Shown: positions 8,818 to 17,416, numbered from the stretch's first letter. The stretch is 64,000 bases of DNA from an uncultured Lachnospiraceae bacterium (GCA_910586715.1 CAJUJG010000001.1:103538-167537); one strand, 5' to 3'. Notes: a model not told the origin generated them from the sequence alone. Numbers and translations are program-made.

Positions 8818-11800
8818 ATGAAAAGGAAAAGAACATTTGGACTGTACGGTACGAATAAGAGAAAAACAGCCGGCAAGAGAGAACAGTATCAGGCTGATGA
8901 TTATACAGAAGAGTCTTATGAGACATATGGGAAGGAAGACTACGGATATGAGGAGAGCGATGACGTCGAGGAGTATGAAGACGAGGACGAATACATAGTC
9001 GGTTATGACGATGAGGAGTATGACGGAAACGGATACGACGCAGATGAGGATATGGAAGCGTCTGAAGAGGAGTATTATGAGGAGGAGTCCGAAGAGGAGT
9101 ATTATGAGGAGGAGTCCGAAGAGGAGTATTATGAGGAGGAGTCTGAAGAAGAGTATTATGAGGAGGAGTCTGCTGACGAATATGAATATGAGTCTTCTGA
9201 TACTTCCGAATATTATGCGCAGGACTATGCGGAGGATACGGAAAGCTATTACGAAGAGGATGGTGCGTACTATGAGGATGACGGCGAATATTATGAATCG
9301 GAAGAGTACGGTGACGAGTACGAGGCGTATGAGGATTATGACGAGGACAGCTTTGACACGGCGTACGGCGGTGTAGACAATCGATATGATGCGTCTTATG
9401 ACGATGGATATGACAGGGAATATGAGGAGGACCGTGATGTTGTTTTTGGCATGGGCTTTTCGGGAAAACTGCAGTCTCTTATTCATAATTTGAAAAAACA
9501 TGCGACAGATATGACGCCACTTGATGCAGTGATTGCGACGACAGGCGTTGTGGTTGTTGTAGCGGTTCTCGTGCTGATGAGCATGTTCTTTTCGAACAAG
9601 CGTGTAAACGAACATGTACAGGCAATCGCGCCGATTGGTACAGAGCTTGCAGGTATCGGAGTTGTTGGAGACCACGGTCTTTCATCCATCACGGACGCGG
9701 CACTTCTTGGCGGCTTTGGAAGCGAGGCGGAGAGCAGCTCGGAAATGATGTCGGAAACGGGCGTTGCAGGCGGTAAGGTCAGCGTCAGCTTTGTTTCGGT
9801 GGAAAAGGATTTAAAGATACGGTTTACGGACGTAAACAGTGGAGAGCTGATTACCGGCACAAAATTTGAGGTGAAGCTTGTCAATACATCGAGTAAAAAG
9901 GAGTTAGTCCTGACTGACGACGATATGGACGGCATTATTTATGCCGAAAATATTAAGGCAGGCGTTTTTGATGCAGTCATAACCTCGACAGACAAGTATC
10001 AGTTTCCTACAATGGCACAGCAGGTTACGGTAAAGGATAAGGTCGAGTATGTCGTGATTAACGTGCAGGACGAGGTCAAGAGCGAGAAGCAGGTCAATGT
10101 GGCGGCAGAGGATACCCAAAAGCAGGATGCGGTCACGGAAGAGGTAAAGCTTACGGATACCGTGGAATGGGTAGAATCGACTAAAACGCCGATTGGCGGT
10201 ACGGAAAGTTATCTTCCCATAGACAAGAATACGATACCCGACCCGTCAAAGGTTTCCAGGGCAGCTGCAAGAATGCTGTTTGATACAATCAATGTTACGC
10301 TTGATAAGTCGAGTCTGTCCCTAAAGGTGGGGGCAACGGCGAACCTTACAGGCACTTCCTTTAACGATAATGCGGAGGGAAATACGGAATATAAATATAC
10401 AACGGAATGGAAGTCGTCGGATGAGTCGGTGGCGACGGTAAACGGCGGCGCTGTGACGGCAAAGTCCGAGGGTACGGCGACGATTACCTACACGGTTACC
10501 CGCAAAACTATCACGACAACGTATGAGCCGGAGCAGCCGGTCGAGGAGACGGTTCAAATTGATCTTGACGAGTATGCGGGGCTTTCGGCAGCAGAGAAGG
10601 AAAAGTGTACGCCGATTAAGGATGACGCGGATCAGGTTATTGCTTACGAGTACAAAAAAACGATTGAACCTGAGAAAAAGACGAGTGAGACAACAGATAC
10701 GGCGAGTGCTTCCTGTGCGGTCACTGTTGAGGCGGCAAAACTGTCTTCCGCTAAGCTGGAGCTTTCGGCAGACAAGACAAGCTGCAGCGTCAACGAGACA
10801 ATAACGGTAAAACCGTCAAAGCTTACGTATACCAAGGATGATAACAGCACGGAAACCATTACGCAGAATTTTCCTGCCGTTACATGGTCGAGCAGCGATA
10901 AGGCAGTAGCGGAGGTGAATGCCGACGGCGTTGTGACTGGCAAAAAGGCAGGAAACGTCGTGATTACGGGGCAGATGAAAGGCATTAAGGGTGCGGACGG
11001 CAAGGAGCTTGATATCAAAGCGCAGATGAATATAACCGTAAATGCTGACAATACGCTTACGGTGGCGCTTGACCGGACGGACGGCGTGTATATTGGAGTA
11101 GGTGGTACGACGACGCTTACGGCGACGGTGGCAGGTTATCTTAATGATGCGGGCGTCACATGGGAAACCTCTGACAAGAAGGTGGCGACTGTCAACGAAA
11201 AGGGCGTGGTAACCGGCGTGTCGGCAGGCAGCGCGGTGATTACGGCTGTCACAAAGGAAAAGGACGGCAAAGGAAATCCGGCAAAGGCTTCCTGCACGGT
11301 GACGGTCAATTCCAATGCATCAGGTGATACCGTTACAAAGTTAAAGGATGCGAACGGAAATCAAATTTATCTGAAAAACAGCGACGGCAGCTATCAAGAA
11401 GCGGTTCATGCGGATTATTACACGTCTACGGAATTTTATATTAAAACTGCGGCACAATATAAATATACAGGCTGGCAGACCATAGACGGAAAGACGTACT
11501 ACTTTGATAAGAACGGAACTCCGGTGACGGGTGCACAGGTCATTCAGGGCGTGACGTACAACTTTGGTTCCGACGGGGCAATTGCCACGACCGTAAACGG
11601 TTCGAAATTCGGAATTGACGTGTCAAGGCATAACGGCGAGATCAACTGGAATGCGGTGAAGGCTTCGGGTGTCGATTATGTGATTATCCGCTGCGGTTAC
11701 AGAGGTTCCGCGACGGGCGCGCTCATTCAGGATCAGAATTTTACGAAGAATATCAAGGGTGCGACGGCAGCAGGATTAAAAGTCGGCATCTACGTATTCT

Positions 11801-12198
11801 CGCAGGCAGTAAACGAGGTGGAGGCAGTCAAAGAGGCGTCGCTTGCGGTCGCATGTGCCAAAGGATATAATCTTACGTATCCAATCTTTATTGACACGGA
11901 ATCAAGCGGCGGAAGAGCTGACAGGATTGATAAGGCGACGCGTACGGCTGTGGTCAATGCGTTCTGCCAAACGGTGGTAAACTCAGGTTACAAAGCAGGA
12001 ATTTACGCATCAAAGACATGGTTTGAGGATAAACTCAGCATGGGCGCAATCAGCGGAAGCTATCGTATATGGCTTGCACAGTACGCGGCGGCGCCGACTT
12101 ACAAGGGAAAATACGATATGTGGCAGTATTCGAGCAAGGGTAAAATCAGCGGAATTAATGGAAATGTTGATTTGAATCTGAGCTATATGGGATATTAG
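8818..12198 (+). CDS. Giant membrane-anchored GH25 muramidase with acidic cytoplasmic tail and Big2 domains
   Basis: An 1126-residue surface enzyme. Order: a basic start, then about 215 residues extremely rich in Glu, Asp and Tyr; one membrane helix (about 237-258); a Cna-B/SpaA-like beta domain (about 318-420); three Ig-like Big2 domains (about 490-565, 643-742 and 745-830); a cell-wall-binding-like repeat (GWQTIDGKTYYFDKNG, about 885-925); and a C-terminal GH25 lysozyme domain (930-1126). GH25 catalytic features FGIDVSRHNG, FIDTESS and MWQYSS are present. GH25 enzymes cut the MurNAc-GlcNAc bond, so the C-terminus must be outside and the acidic tail inside. The nearest GGAGG lies 22 bases before the ATG, an odd distance. 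Confidence 0.88.
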   Translation: MKRKRTFGLYGTNKRKTAGKREQYQADDYTEESYETYGKEDYGYEESDDVEEYEDEDEYIVGYDDEEYDGNGYDADEDMEASEEEYYEEESEEEYYEEESEEEYYEEESEEEYYEEESADEYEYESSDTSEYYAQDYAEDTESYYEEDGAYYEDDGEYYESEEYGDEYEAYEDYDEDSFDTAYGGVDNRYDASYDDGYDREYEEDRDVVFGMGFSGKLQSLIHNLKKHATDMTPLDAVIATTGVVVVVAVLVLMSMFFSNKRVNEHVQAIAPIGTELAGIGVVGDHGLSSITDAALLGGFGSEAESSSEMMSETGVAGGKVSVSFVSVEKDLKIRFTDVNSGELITGTKFEVKLVNTSSKKELVLTDDDMDGIIYAENIKAGVFDAVITSTDKYQFPTMAQQVTVKDKVEYVVINVQDEVKSEKQVNVAAEDTQKQDAVTEEVKLTDTVEWVESTKTPIGGTESYLPIDKNTIPDPSKVSRAAARMLFDTINVTLDKSSLSLKVGATANLTGTSFNDNAEGNTEYKYTTEWKSSDESVATVNGGAVTAKSEGTATITYTVTRKTITTTYEPEQPVEETVQIDLDEYAGLSAAEKEKCTPIKDDADQVIAYEYKKTIEPEKKTSETTDTASASCAVTVEAAKLSSAKLELSADKTSCSVNETITVKPSKLTYTKDDNSTETITQNFPAVTWSSSDKAVAEVNADGVVTGKKAGNVVITGQMKGIKGADGKELDIKAQMNITVNADNTLTVALDRTDGVYIGVGGTTTLTATVAGYLNDAGVTWETSDKKVATVNEKGVVTGVSAGSAVITAVTKEKDGKGNPAKASCTVTVNSNASGDTVTKLKDANGNQIYLKNSDGSYQEAVHADYYTSTEFYIKTAAQYKYTGWQTIDGKTYYFDKNGTPVTGAQVIQGVTYNFGSDGAIATTVNGSKFGIDVSRHNGEINWNAVKASGVDYVIIRCGYRGSATGALIQDQNFTKNIKGATAAGLKVGIYVFSQAVNEVEAVKEASLAVACAKGYNLTYPIFIDTESSGGRADRIDKATRTAVVNAFCQTVVNSGYKAGIYASKTWFEDKLSMGAISGSYRIWLAQYAAAPTYKGKYDMWQYSSKGKISGINGNVDLNLSYMGY
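9061..9168 (+). repeat. Four 27-base tandem repeats in the acidic tail
   Basis: Four consecutive 27-base units encode SEEEYYEEE four times inside the gene at 8818. Copies differ only at a few synonymous positions, which fits recent expansion or selection for the peptide. The repeat is in frame, so copy number can change without breaking the gene. Confidence 0.95.
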
Positions 12199-12209
12199 TT
12201 CAGCTATGC

Positions 12210-12274
12210 AGAAAATGCTGTGGAATATGACTGTGTGAGCTTGCTCACGAAAGGAATAGTACACAGCATTTTCT
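12210..12274 (+). terminator. Nested hairpin after the large GH25 gene
   Basis: A perfect 13-base outer stem (12210-12222 with 12262-12274) encloses a small hairpin GTGAG-CTTG-CTCAC at 12235-12248. It begins 12 bases after the stop codon. There is no U-tract beyond the TTTT inside the stem, so it may protect the mRNA 3' end rather than terminate strictly. Confidence 0.5.
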
Positions 12275-12428
12275 ATAGGGTGGATGCCCGACATGAATAA
12301 TTTGCCGCAAATTACGTAAATTTTATAAAAAAGAAATAAATTATGGCAAATTATGAATGGCATGGCGCCATATTTACTTGCAATATTTGCCAATATAGGA
12401 TAAAATTAGGCGAGACAGCAAAACATTA

Positions 12429-12469
12429 AGAAACGCTAAGGCAGCAAAAGACGCTGCCTAAGCGTTTCT
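12429..12469 (+). promoter_or_regulatory. CTAAG hairpin element, copy 1 (before rfbB)
   Basis: Two 17-base arms (12429-12445 and 12453-12469) pair with a single A-A mismatch formed by CTAAG facing CTAAG, around the 7-base loop AAAAGAC. The same plan recurs at 13710-13750 before rfbA with different but still complementary triplets, which suggests a selected RNA structure. Confidence 0.65.
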
Positions 12470-12479
12470 AAATATTTGG

Positions 12480-12503
12480 AAAAACGCGAAGGACAGCGTT
12501 TTT
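12480..12503 (+). terminator. Terminator-like hairpin in the rfbB leader
   Basis: AAAAACGC (12480-12487) pairs with GCGTTTTT (12496-12503), giving an 8-base stem that ends in a T run 56 bases before the rfbB GGAGG. Its AAACGC/GCGTTT core can also pair with the arms of the element at 12429-12469, so it may be an attenuator and not a plain end of transcription. Confidence 0.5.
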
Positions 12504-12573
12504 CATGAATAATTGGGTTGCCTGTTATGGAATTATTATTAAAAATGTAGATTATTTTGGAGGTATTCATTTC

Positions 12574-13653
12574 ATGAGAACTTATTTGGTAACAGGTGGT
12601 GCGGGATTTATCGGCTCAAATTATATTCATTACATGTTCAAAAAATATGACAATGAAATCCGCATCATCAATGTGGATGCGCTTACGTATGCGGGCAACC
12701 TTGAGAATTTAAAAGGCGTGGAGTCAAGAGAAAACTACACCTTTGTGAAGGCGGACATCACGGACAAAGAGGCGATTGCAAAAATTTTTGAAGAAAACGA
12801 TATAGACAGGGTCGTTCATTTTGCAGCGGAGAGCCATGTTGACAGAAGCATCAGAAATCCCGAAGTTTTTGTGCAAACAAATGTTCTAGGAACGGCGGTT
12901 ATGTTGAACTGTGCAAAGGCTGCATGGGAAAACGAGGACGGCACGTTCAAGGAAGGAAAAAAATTCCTGCATGTTTCAACCGATGAAGTATACGGTTCGC
13001 TTGAAAACGACGGGGAGTATTTTTATGAGACAACTCCTTATGCGCCGCACAGCCCGTATTCGGCAAGCAAGGCGTCATCGGACATGCTTGTGAGATCTTA
13101 TATGGATACCTATCATTTTCCAGCGAATATTACAAACTGTTCCAATAACTACGGACCTTACCAGTTCCCTGAAAAATTAATTCCATTGATCATCAACAAT
13201 GCATTACAGGGAAAGAAGCTCCCGGTTTACGGAGACGGCAAGAACGTGCGTGACTGGCTTTACGTGGAGGATCACGCAAAGGCGATTGACATGGTTCAGG
13301 AGCAGGGCAGGCTGTTTGAGACTTATAACATCGGCGGACACAACGAAAAACAGAATATTGAGATTATCAACATTATTATCGAAACGCTTCAGGAGCAGCT
13401 TTCTGATGATGACCCGAGAAAAGCGCTTGTTTCAAAGGATTTAATCACATATGTCGCGGACAGAAAAGGACATGACAGACGTTATGCCATTGCGCCCGAC
13501 AAAATCAAGGCGGAGATTGGCTGGGAGCCGGAAACGATGTTTAAGGACGGCATTAAGCAGACAATTCAGTGGTATTTTGAGCACGAGGACTGGATGAAAA
13601 ATGTCACAAGCGGCGATTATCAGAAGTATTACGAAGAGATGTATCAGTCATAA
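12574..13653 (+). CDS. rfbB: dTDP-glucose 4,6-dehydratase
   Basis: A 359-residue enzyme converting dTDP-glucose to dTDP-4-keto-6-deoxyglucose, the second step to dTDP-rhamnose and related deoxysugars. Visible are the NAD-binding TGGAGFIGSN, DALTYAGN, FAAESHVDRSI, the STDEVYGS segment with the catalytic Thr/Asp/Glu, YSASKAS (YxxxK), NCSNNYGPYQFPEKLIPL and GDGKNVRDWLYVEDH. The ATG at 12574 is chosen because GGAGG ends 10 bases upstream and MRTYLVTGGAGFIG is the normal family N-terminus. A short stem-loop follows the stop at 13660-13693. Confidence 0.96.
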   Translation: MRTYLVTGGAGFIGSNYIHYMFKKYDNEIRIINVDALTYAGNLENLKGVESRENYTFVKADITDKEAIAKIFEENDIDRVVHFAAESHVDRSIRNPEVFVQTNVLGTAVMLNCAKAAWENEDGTFKEGKKFLHVSTDEVYGSLENDGEYFYETTPYAPHSPYSASKASSDMLVRSYMDTYHFPANITNCSNNYGPYQFPEKLIPLIINNALQGKKLPVYGDGKNVRDWLYVEDHAKAIDMVQEQGRLFETYNIGGHNEKQNIEIINIIIETLQEQLSDDDPRKALVSKDLITYVADRKGHDRRYAIAPDKIKAEIGWEPETMFKDGIKQTIQWYFEHEDWMKNVTSGDYQKYYEEMYQS

Positions 13654-13659
13654 AAAGAA

Positions 13660-13693
13660 CAGAAAGAATGTCAAAGGCAGACATTCTTTTCTG
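13660..13693 (+). terminator. Stem-loop just after rfbB
   Basis: CAGAAAGAATGTC (13660-13672) pairs with GACATTCTTTTCTG (13680-13693) apart from one bulged T. It starts 7 bases after the rfbB stop. T-rich but without a clean U-tract; it may be a leaky terminator or a processing and stability signal between rfbB and rfbA. Confidence 0.45.
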
Positions 13694-13701
13694 CGTTCAC
13701 A

Positions 13702-13762
13702 GCACGAAGAGAATTTCTAAGTATGCAAAAGACGCAGACTAAGAAATTCTAAAGCTTCGTGC
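13702..13762 (+). promoter_or_regulatory. CTAAG hairpin element, copy 2 (before rfbA)
   Basis: The inner element (13710-13750) repeats the plan of 12429-12469: arms starting AGAA, CTAAG facing CTAAG, GC closing pairs and the identical loop AAAAGAC at 13727-13733. It is extended by an outer 8-base stem GCACGAAG (13702-13709) with CTTCGTGC (13755-13762). Confidence 0.65.
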
Positions 13763-13763
13763 G

Positions 13764-13812
13764 AAAGAACGAAAAACAAACAGGCTTGCTTTTCGTTCTT
13801 TATAGTTTTTTT
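13764..13812 (+). terminator. Strong intrinsic-terminator-like hairpin in the rfbA leader
   Basis: AAAGAACGAAAA (13764-13775) pairs perfectly with TTTTCGTTCTTT (13790-13801), followed by ATAG and seven T residues. It sits 9 bases before the rfbA GGGAGG, so transcripts must read through it to express rfbA, rfbC and the exporter. That position favours an attenuator. Confidence 0.6.
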
Positions 13813-13836
13813 GAAGAAATGGGAGGTTTTGAAACC

Positions 13837-14706
13837 ATGAAAGGAATTATTTTAGCAGGCGGTTCCGGCACGCGGCTTTATCCGCTCACAAAGGCGATCT
13901 CAAAGCAGATTATGCCGGTATACGACAAACCGATGATTTACTATCCGCTTTCAACCTTAATGCTTGCGGGTATCAGAGATATTTTAATCATTTCCACACC
14001 AAGAGATTTACCTGTTTTTGAGGAGCTGTTCGGAACAGGGGAGCAGCTTGGGTTAAACATGCAGTATGCGGTGCAGGAGCAGCCCCGCGGACTTGCCGAC
14101 GCGTTTATCATCGGCGCGGAGTTTATCGGCAAAGATTCGGTTGCGCTTGTGCTTGGCGACAATATTTTCTACGGTCAGAGCTTTTCTAAACTGCTGCAGC
14201 GCGTGGCGGCAAAGGAGAGCGGCGCGACAATCTTTGGATATTATGTGCGTGACCCAAGAGAATACGGCGTTGTGGAGTTTGACGAGAACGGAAAGGCGAT
14301 TTCGATTGAGGAAAAGCCTGCGAAGCCAAAGAGCAACTATGCGGTTCCGGGACTTTATTTTTATGACAATGACGTGGTGGAGATTGCAAAGAACGTAAAA
14401 CCTTCTGCGCGCGGTGAAATCGAGATTACAAGCATTAACAACGAATATCTGCGGCGCGGTACGCTGTCCGTTGAGACAATGGGGCGTGGGTTTGCATGGC
14501 TTGATACGGGAAATCACGATTCGCTGCTTGACGCGTCCGATTTTGTGTGCGCGTTCCAAAAGCGTCAGGGCTTATATATATCCTGCATTGAGGAGATTGC
14601 CTACAAGAGAGGTTTTATCACGAAGGAGCAGCTGTTAAAGCTTGCCGAGCCGCTTATGAAGACGGAATATGGAAACTATTTGACAGAGGTTGCAAATGGA
14701 CTCTAA
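13837..14706 (+). CDS. rfbA: Glucose-1-phosphate thymidylyltransferase
   Basis: A 289-residue nucleotidyltransferase that joins glucose-1-phosphate and dTTP, the first step to dTDP-deoxysugars. Family motifs are all present: [101 protein letters not shown] and [13 protein letters not shown]. The ATG at 13837 lies 10 bases after GGGAGG. The 3' end overlaps the start of the membrane-bound GH25 gene by 11 bases, so the two are coupled, which is unusual for rfbA. Confidence 0.96.
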   Translation: MKGIILAGGSGTRLYPLTKAISKQIMPVYDKPMIYYPLSTLMLAGIRDILIISTPRDLPVFEELFGTGEQLGLNMQYAVQEQPRGLADAFIIGAEFIGKDSVALVLGDNIFYGQSFSKLLQRVAAKESGATIFGYYVRDPREYGVVEFDENGKAISIEEKPAKPKSNYAVPGLYFYDNDVVEIAKNVKPSARGEIEITSINNEYLRRGTLSVETMGRGFAWLDTGNHDSLLDASDFVCAFQKRQGLYISCIEEIAYKRGFITKEQLLKLAEPLMKTEYGNYLTEVANGL

Positions 14707-16000
14707 AGCAAAACGGATTGCCATTTTCATTGTGCTGTGTTCGATGGTTGCCGTGATGGCGGCAGTCGTGGCAGTCAACTATCAGGCGCTAATGGAAAAG
14801 GGCAATGGCAGGAACGATAAAAATAGCGGTGCGGCAGATGCGTCATCGCCTAAAATCGAGGAGGACGGCAAGGTCAGCGGTGCGGATTTGTCGGCGTTTT
14901 TAAGGGATGATAATTTTTTCGACAAGGACGTTCCACAAAATACGGAGAATGAAACGCAGACGGACGAGAACGGAAATCCGGTTCAGGCGCTTACGCTGCT
15001 TGCAAGCTCTGTAGAACGCGATATTCGTGTGAAGATCGTGGACGATAAGGGCGATGTGGTAATCGGGCAGGAATTTACGGTGACGGTGGAAGACACGGGC
15101 GCGTATGTCGATGAGGATAGGGACGGTGTTATCCGCATTTCGGATATTAAGCCGGGCGAGTATCAGGTGTCGTTAAATGCGGCGCAAGGGTACGATGTGC
15201 CTGCCAATCCGGTTAAAGTGCGGGTGAAGTCGATTGTATCCTATACGGTGATTGACGACATTGAATTTTTCGTGCATTCCGAGGATGAGGTTGACGTGGC
15301 GAAGGATGATACGGAGAACGGGGAGCTTGACAGCATGGATGAGGACGACACGCAGTACACGGCGCTGCTTGACATTGAGGAGGAGCGCGAGAACGCGGTG
15401 CAGCTTGGCATTGACGTGTCGAAGTGGAACAAGGAAATCGACTGGGACATCGTGAAGGCGGAGGGCGTGGATTTCGCCATTATCCGCTGCGGTTACCGCG
15501 GTTCGACATCCGGCTGGCTGGTGGAGGACCCGTATTTCTATAAGAACCTTGAGGGCGCAAAAAAGGCGGGCATCAAGGTCGGCGTATACTTCTTTACACA
15601 GGCGGTCGACTTGGTTGAGGCGGTGGAAGAAGCGAGTATGGTAGTTACACTTTTAGGCGATACAAAGCTTGACTATCCTGTGTTTATAGATACAGAGGGA
15701 GCGGGCGGAAACGGACGGGCGGACAACCTTGATCCGGGGACGCGCACGGCGGTTGTCAATGCGTTCTGCAAGACGATTGAAAATGCCAAAATGACGGCAG
15801 GCGTATACGCAAGCAGGAACTGGTATCTGAACAATTTAAACCGCGATGAGTTAAACGACCAAAAAGTGTGGCTTGCCGAGTACCGGCAGACACCGGAGTA
15901 TGACGGACATTACGACATGTGGCAGTATACCTCAAGCGGCTCGGTTGCGGGCATTGAGGGACGCGTGGATTTGAACATAAGCTACTTAGGAATTGATTAA
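14696..16000 (+). CDS. Membrane-anchored GH25 muramidase inside the rml operon
   Basis: A 434-residue protein with an uncleaved-looking N-terminal helix (about residues 7-28), an acidic linker, a Cna-B/SpaA-like beta domain (about 100-190), a second acidic stretch and a GH25 domain (about 237-434). GH25 landmarks are [23 protein letters not shown] and DMWQYTSSG. It has the same TM, beta domain and GH25 order as the large protein at 8818, without the acidic tail and Big2 domains. The ATG at 14696 is preferred (AGAGG 7 bases upstream). Its place between rfbA and rfbC suggests it trims peptidoglycan where the polymer is attached; this is inference. Confidence 0.88.
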   Translation: MDSKAKRIAIFIVLCSMVAVMAAVVAVNYQALMEKGNGRNDKNSGAADASSPKIEEDGKVSGADLSAFLRDDNFFDKDVPQNTENETQTDENGNPVQALTLLASSVERDIRVKIVDDKGDVVIGQEFTVTVEDTGAYVDEDRDGVIRISDIKPGEYQVSLNAAQGYDVPANPVKVRVKSIVSYTVIDDIEFFVHSEDEVDVAKDDTENGELDSMDEDDTQYTALLDIEEERENAVQLGIDVSKWNKEIDWDIVKAEGVDFAIIRCGYRGSTSGWLVEDPYFYKNLEGAKKAGIKVGVYFFTQAVDLVEAVEEASMVVTLLGDTKLDYPVFIDTEGAGGNGRADNLDPGTRTAVVNAFCKTIENAKMTAGVYASRNWYLNNLNRDELNDQKVWLAEYRQTPEYDGHYDMWQYTSSGSVAGIEGRVDLNISYLGID

Positions 16001-16025
16001 AGAATCGGAAAGGAATATTGTAAAA

Positions 16026-16592
16026 ATGGGAAAGATTACAGTAGAGGAATGCGTTGCGGACGGTTTGGTGATTGAGGGCTTAAAGGTGATTACGCCCCAG
16101 GTTTTTGGAGATAACAGGGGTTATTTTATGGAGACCTACAACTACAACGACTTTAAGGCGGCAGGAATTGATCAGGTGTTTGTGCAGGATAACCAGTCGG
16201 CATCAAAGAAAGGCGTGCTGCGCGGGCTTCATTTTCAGAAGGAATTTCCGCAGGACAAGCTGGTGCGTGTAGTGCGCGGCGAGGTGTTTGACGTGGCGGT
16301 GGATTTGCGTGAAGGCTCTAAAACGTTTGGAAAATGGTACGGTGTGCGGTTGTCGGAGGAGAACAAAAAGCAGTTCTTTATTCCGAAAAACTTTGCGCAT
16401 GGCTTTTTGGTGCTGTCAGAGTATGCGGAGTTTTGCTATAAGTGCACGGACTTTTATCACCCGAACGATGAGGGCGGACTTTTGTGGAGTGATCCCGAGA
16501 TTGGCGTGGAATGGGGCATTCCCGAAGGTATGGAGCTGATTTTATCCGAAAAAGACCAAAAGTGGGGAACGATAAAGGATTTTAAGGGATGA
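16026..16592 (+). CDS. rfbC: dTDP-4-dehydrorhamnose 3,5-epimerase
   Basis: A 188-residue cupin-fold enzyme that inverts C3 and C5 of dTDP-4-keto-6-deoxyglucose. Family motifs: GYFMETYN, FVQDNQSASKKGVLRGLHFQ (the catalytic His lies in RGLHFQ), KLVRVVRGEVFDVAVDLR, FIPKNFAHGFLVLSEYAEFCYKCTDFY and GLLWSDPEIGVEW. The ATG at 16026 has AAAGGA about 11 bases upstream and starts the usual N-terminus. The stop overlaps the ABC permease gene. With rfbA and rfbB this gives the dTDP-4-keto-rhamnose branch; a clear rfbD reductase is not in the window. Confidence 0.95.
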   Translation: MGKITVEECVADGLVIEGLKVITPQVFGDNRGYFMETYNYNDFKAAGIDQVFVQDNQSASKKGVLRGLHFQKEFPQDKLVRVVRGEVFDVAVDLREGSKTFGKWYGVRLSEENKKQFFIPKNFAHGFLVLSEYAEFCYKCTDFYHPNDEGGLLWSDPEIGVEWGIPEGMELILSEKDQKWGTIKDFKG

Positions 16593-17416
16593 TGAAAAAG
16601 CTGTTTATGCTTCCGGCGGAGCTTTGGCAGTCGAGAAGGCTTATTTGGAAACTTGCAAAAAATGATTTTAAAAACCGGTACGCAGGCTCGTATCTTGGGC
16701 GCGTTTGGGCATTTACGCAGCCTGTCGTCACGGTTTTGCTTTATTGGTTCGTGTTCGGGCATATCATGATGGCGGACAAAAAAGAGATTCTGACTGCGGG
16801 GGTGGAGGCGCCGTATGTGCTTTGGCTTACCGCAGGTTTGGTACCGTGGTTTTACTTCAGCGAGGCAATCAATAATGGAACGACATCTTTGATGGAGTAC
16901 AGCTATCTTGTAAAAAAGGTGGTCTTTAAGATTAGCATTATTCCGATTGTCAAGCTGATTGCAGCATTGTTCACGCACATTTTTTTTGTGTGCTTTATGC
17001 TGCTGCTGTATTTTGTCTATGGCTACAGACCGGAGGTTTATTTAATTCAGCTTTTATATTATACCTTCTGTATGTTTGTGCTTGTGCTTGCGTTAAGCTA
17101 CAGCACGTGTGCGATTGTCATTTTTTTCAGGGATTTGCTTCAGATTATCAATATTGCGCTACAGGTGGGGATGTGGGCGACGCCGATTTTGTGGAATATT
17201 TCCTATCTTGACGGTAATCCGCTGCTGCAGAAAATATTGAAATGCAATCCGGTTTTTTATATCGTAAACGGCTACCGCAATGCCATGTTCGGACAGACGT
17301 GGTTTTGGGAGGAGCCGGGTGCGGCAATTGGTTTTTGGGTATTTACGGCGGCGCTGTTTTTTGTCGGGGCGCATATATTCCGCAGGCTGAAGGTGCATTT
17401 TGCGGATGTATTATAA
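16589..17416 (+). CDS. wzm: ABC-2 type polysaccharide export permease (Wzm)
   Basis: A 275-residue integral membrane subunit of an ABC transporter that exports complete undecaprenyl-linked polysaccharides or teichoic acids. An amphipathic N-terminal region with KNDFKNRYAGSYLGRVWAFTQPV is the family signature, followed by six hydrophobic helices. The coding region starts inside the rfbC stop. The ATP-binding partner follows at 17456. This points to synthesis of the whole chain in the cytosol before export, not a Wzx/Wzy route; no flippase or polymerase of that type is seen in the window. Confidence 0.92.
   Translation: MMKKLFMLPAELWQSRRLIWKLAKNDFKNRYAGSYLGRVWAFTQPVVTVLLYWFVFGHIMMADKKEILTAGVEAPYVLWLTAGLVPWFYFSEAINNGTTSLMEYSYLVKKVVFKISIIPIVKLIAALFTHIFFVCFMLLLYFVYGYRPEVYLIQLLYYTFCMFVLVLALSYSTCAIVIFFRDLLQIINIALQVGMWATPILWNISYLDGNPLLQKILKCNPVFYIVNGYRNAMFGQTWFWEEPGAAIGFWVFTAALFFVGAHIFRRLKVHFADVL

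Larger units (their letters stand above)
12199..12573. other. Hairpin-rich 375-base gap between the large GH25 gene and rfbB
   Basis: No gene is supported here. The gap contains a nested hairpin at 12210-12274, an AT-rich stretch without clear signals (about 12290-12420), a 41-base imperfect hairpin at 12429-12469 and a terminator-like hairpin at 12480-12503. It ends with the GGAGG of rfbB at 12559-12563. An in-frame ATG at 12505 would extend rfbB upstream but has no ribosome site and no family match. Confidence 0.7.

Noticed and set aside
9061..9168. Short regular DNA repeats that could suggest a CRISPR array
   Set aside because: Units are contiguous without spacers and encode in-frame SEEEYYEEE peptides.
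8737..9675. Long minus-strand open frame rich in Ile, Val and Leu
   Set aside because: It is the reverse-strand shadow of the Glu/Asp/Tyr codons of the GH25 gene, has no ribosome site and resembles no family.
12505..12573. Upstream extension of rfbB starting at 12505
   Set aside because: There is no ribosome site and the extra residues lie outside the family N-terminus, whereas GGAGG fits the ATG at 12574.
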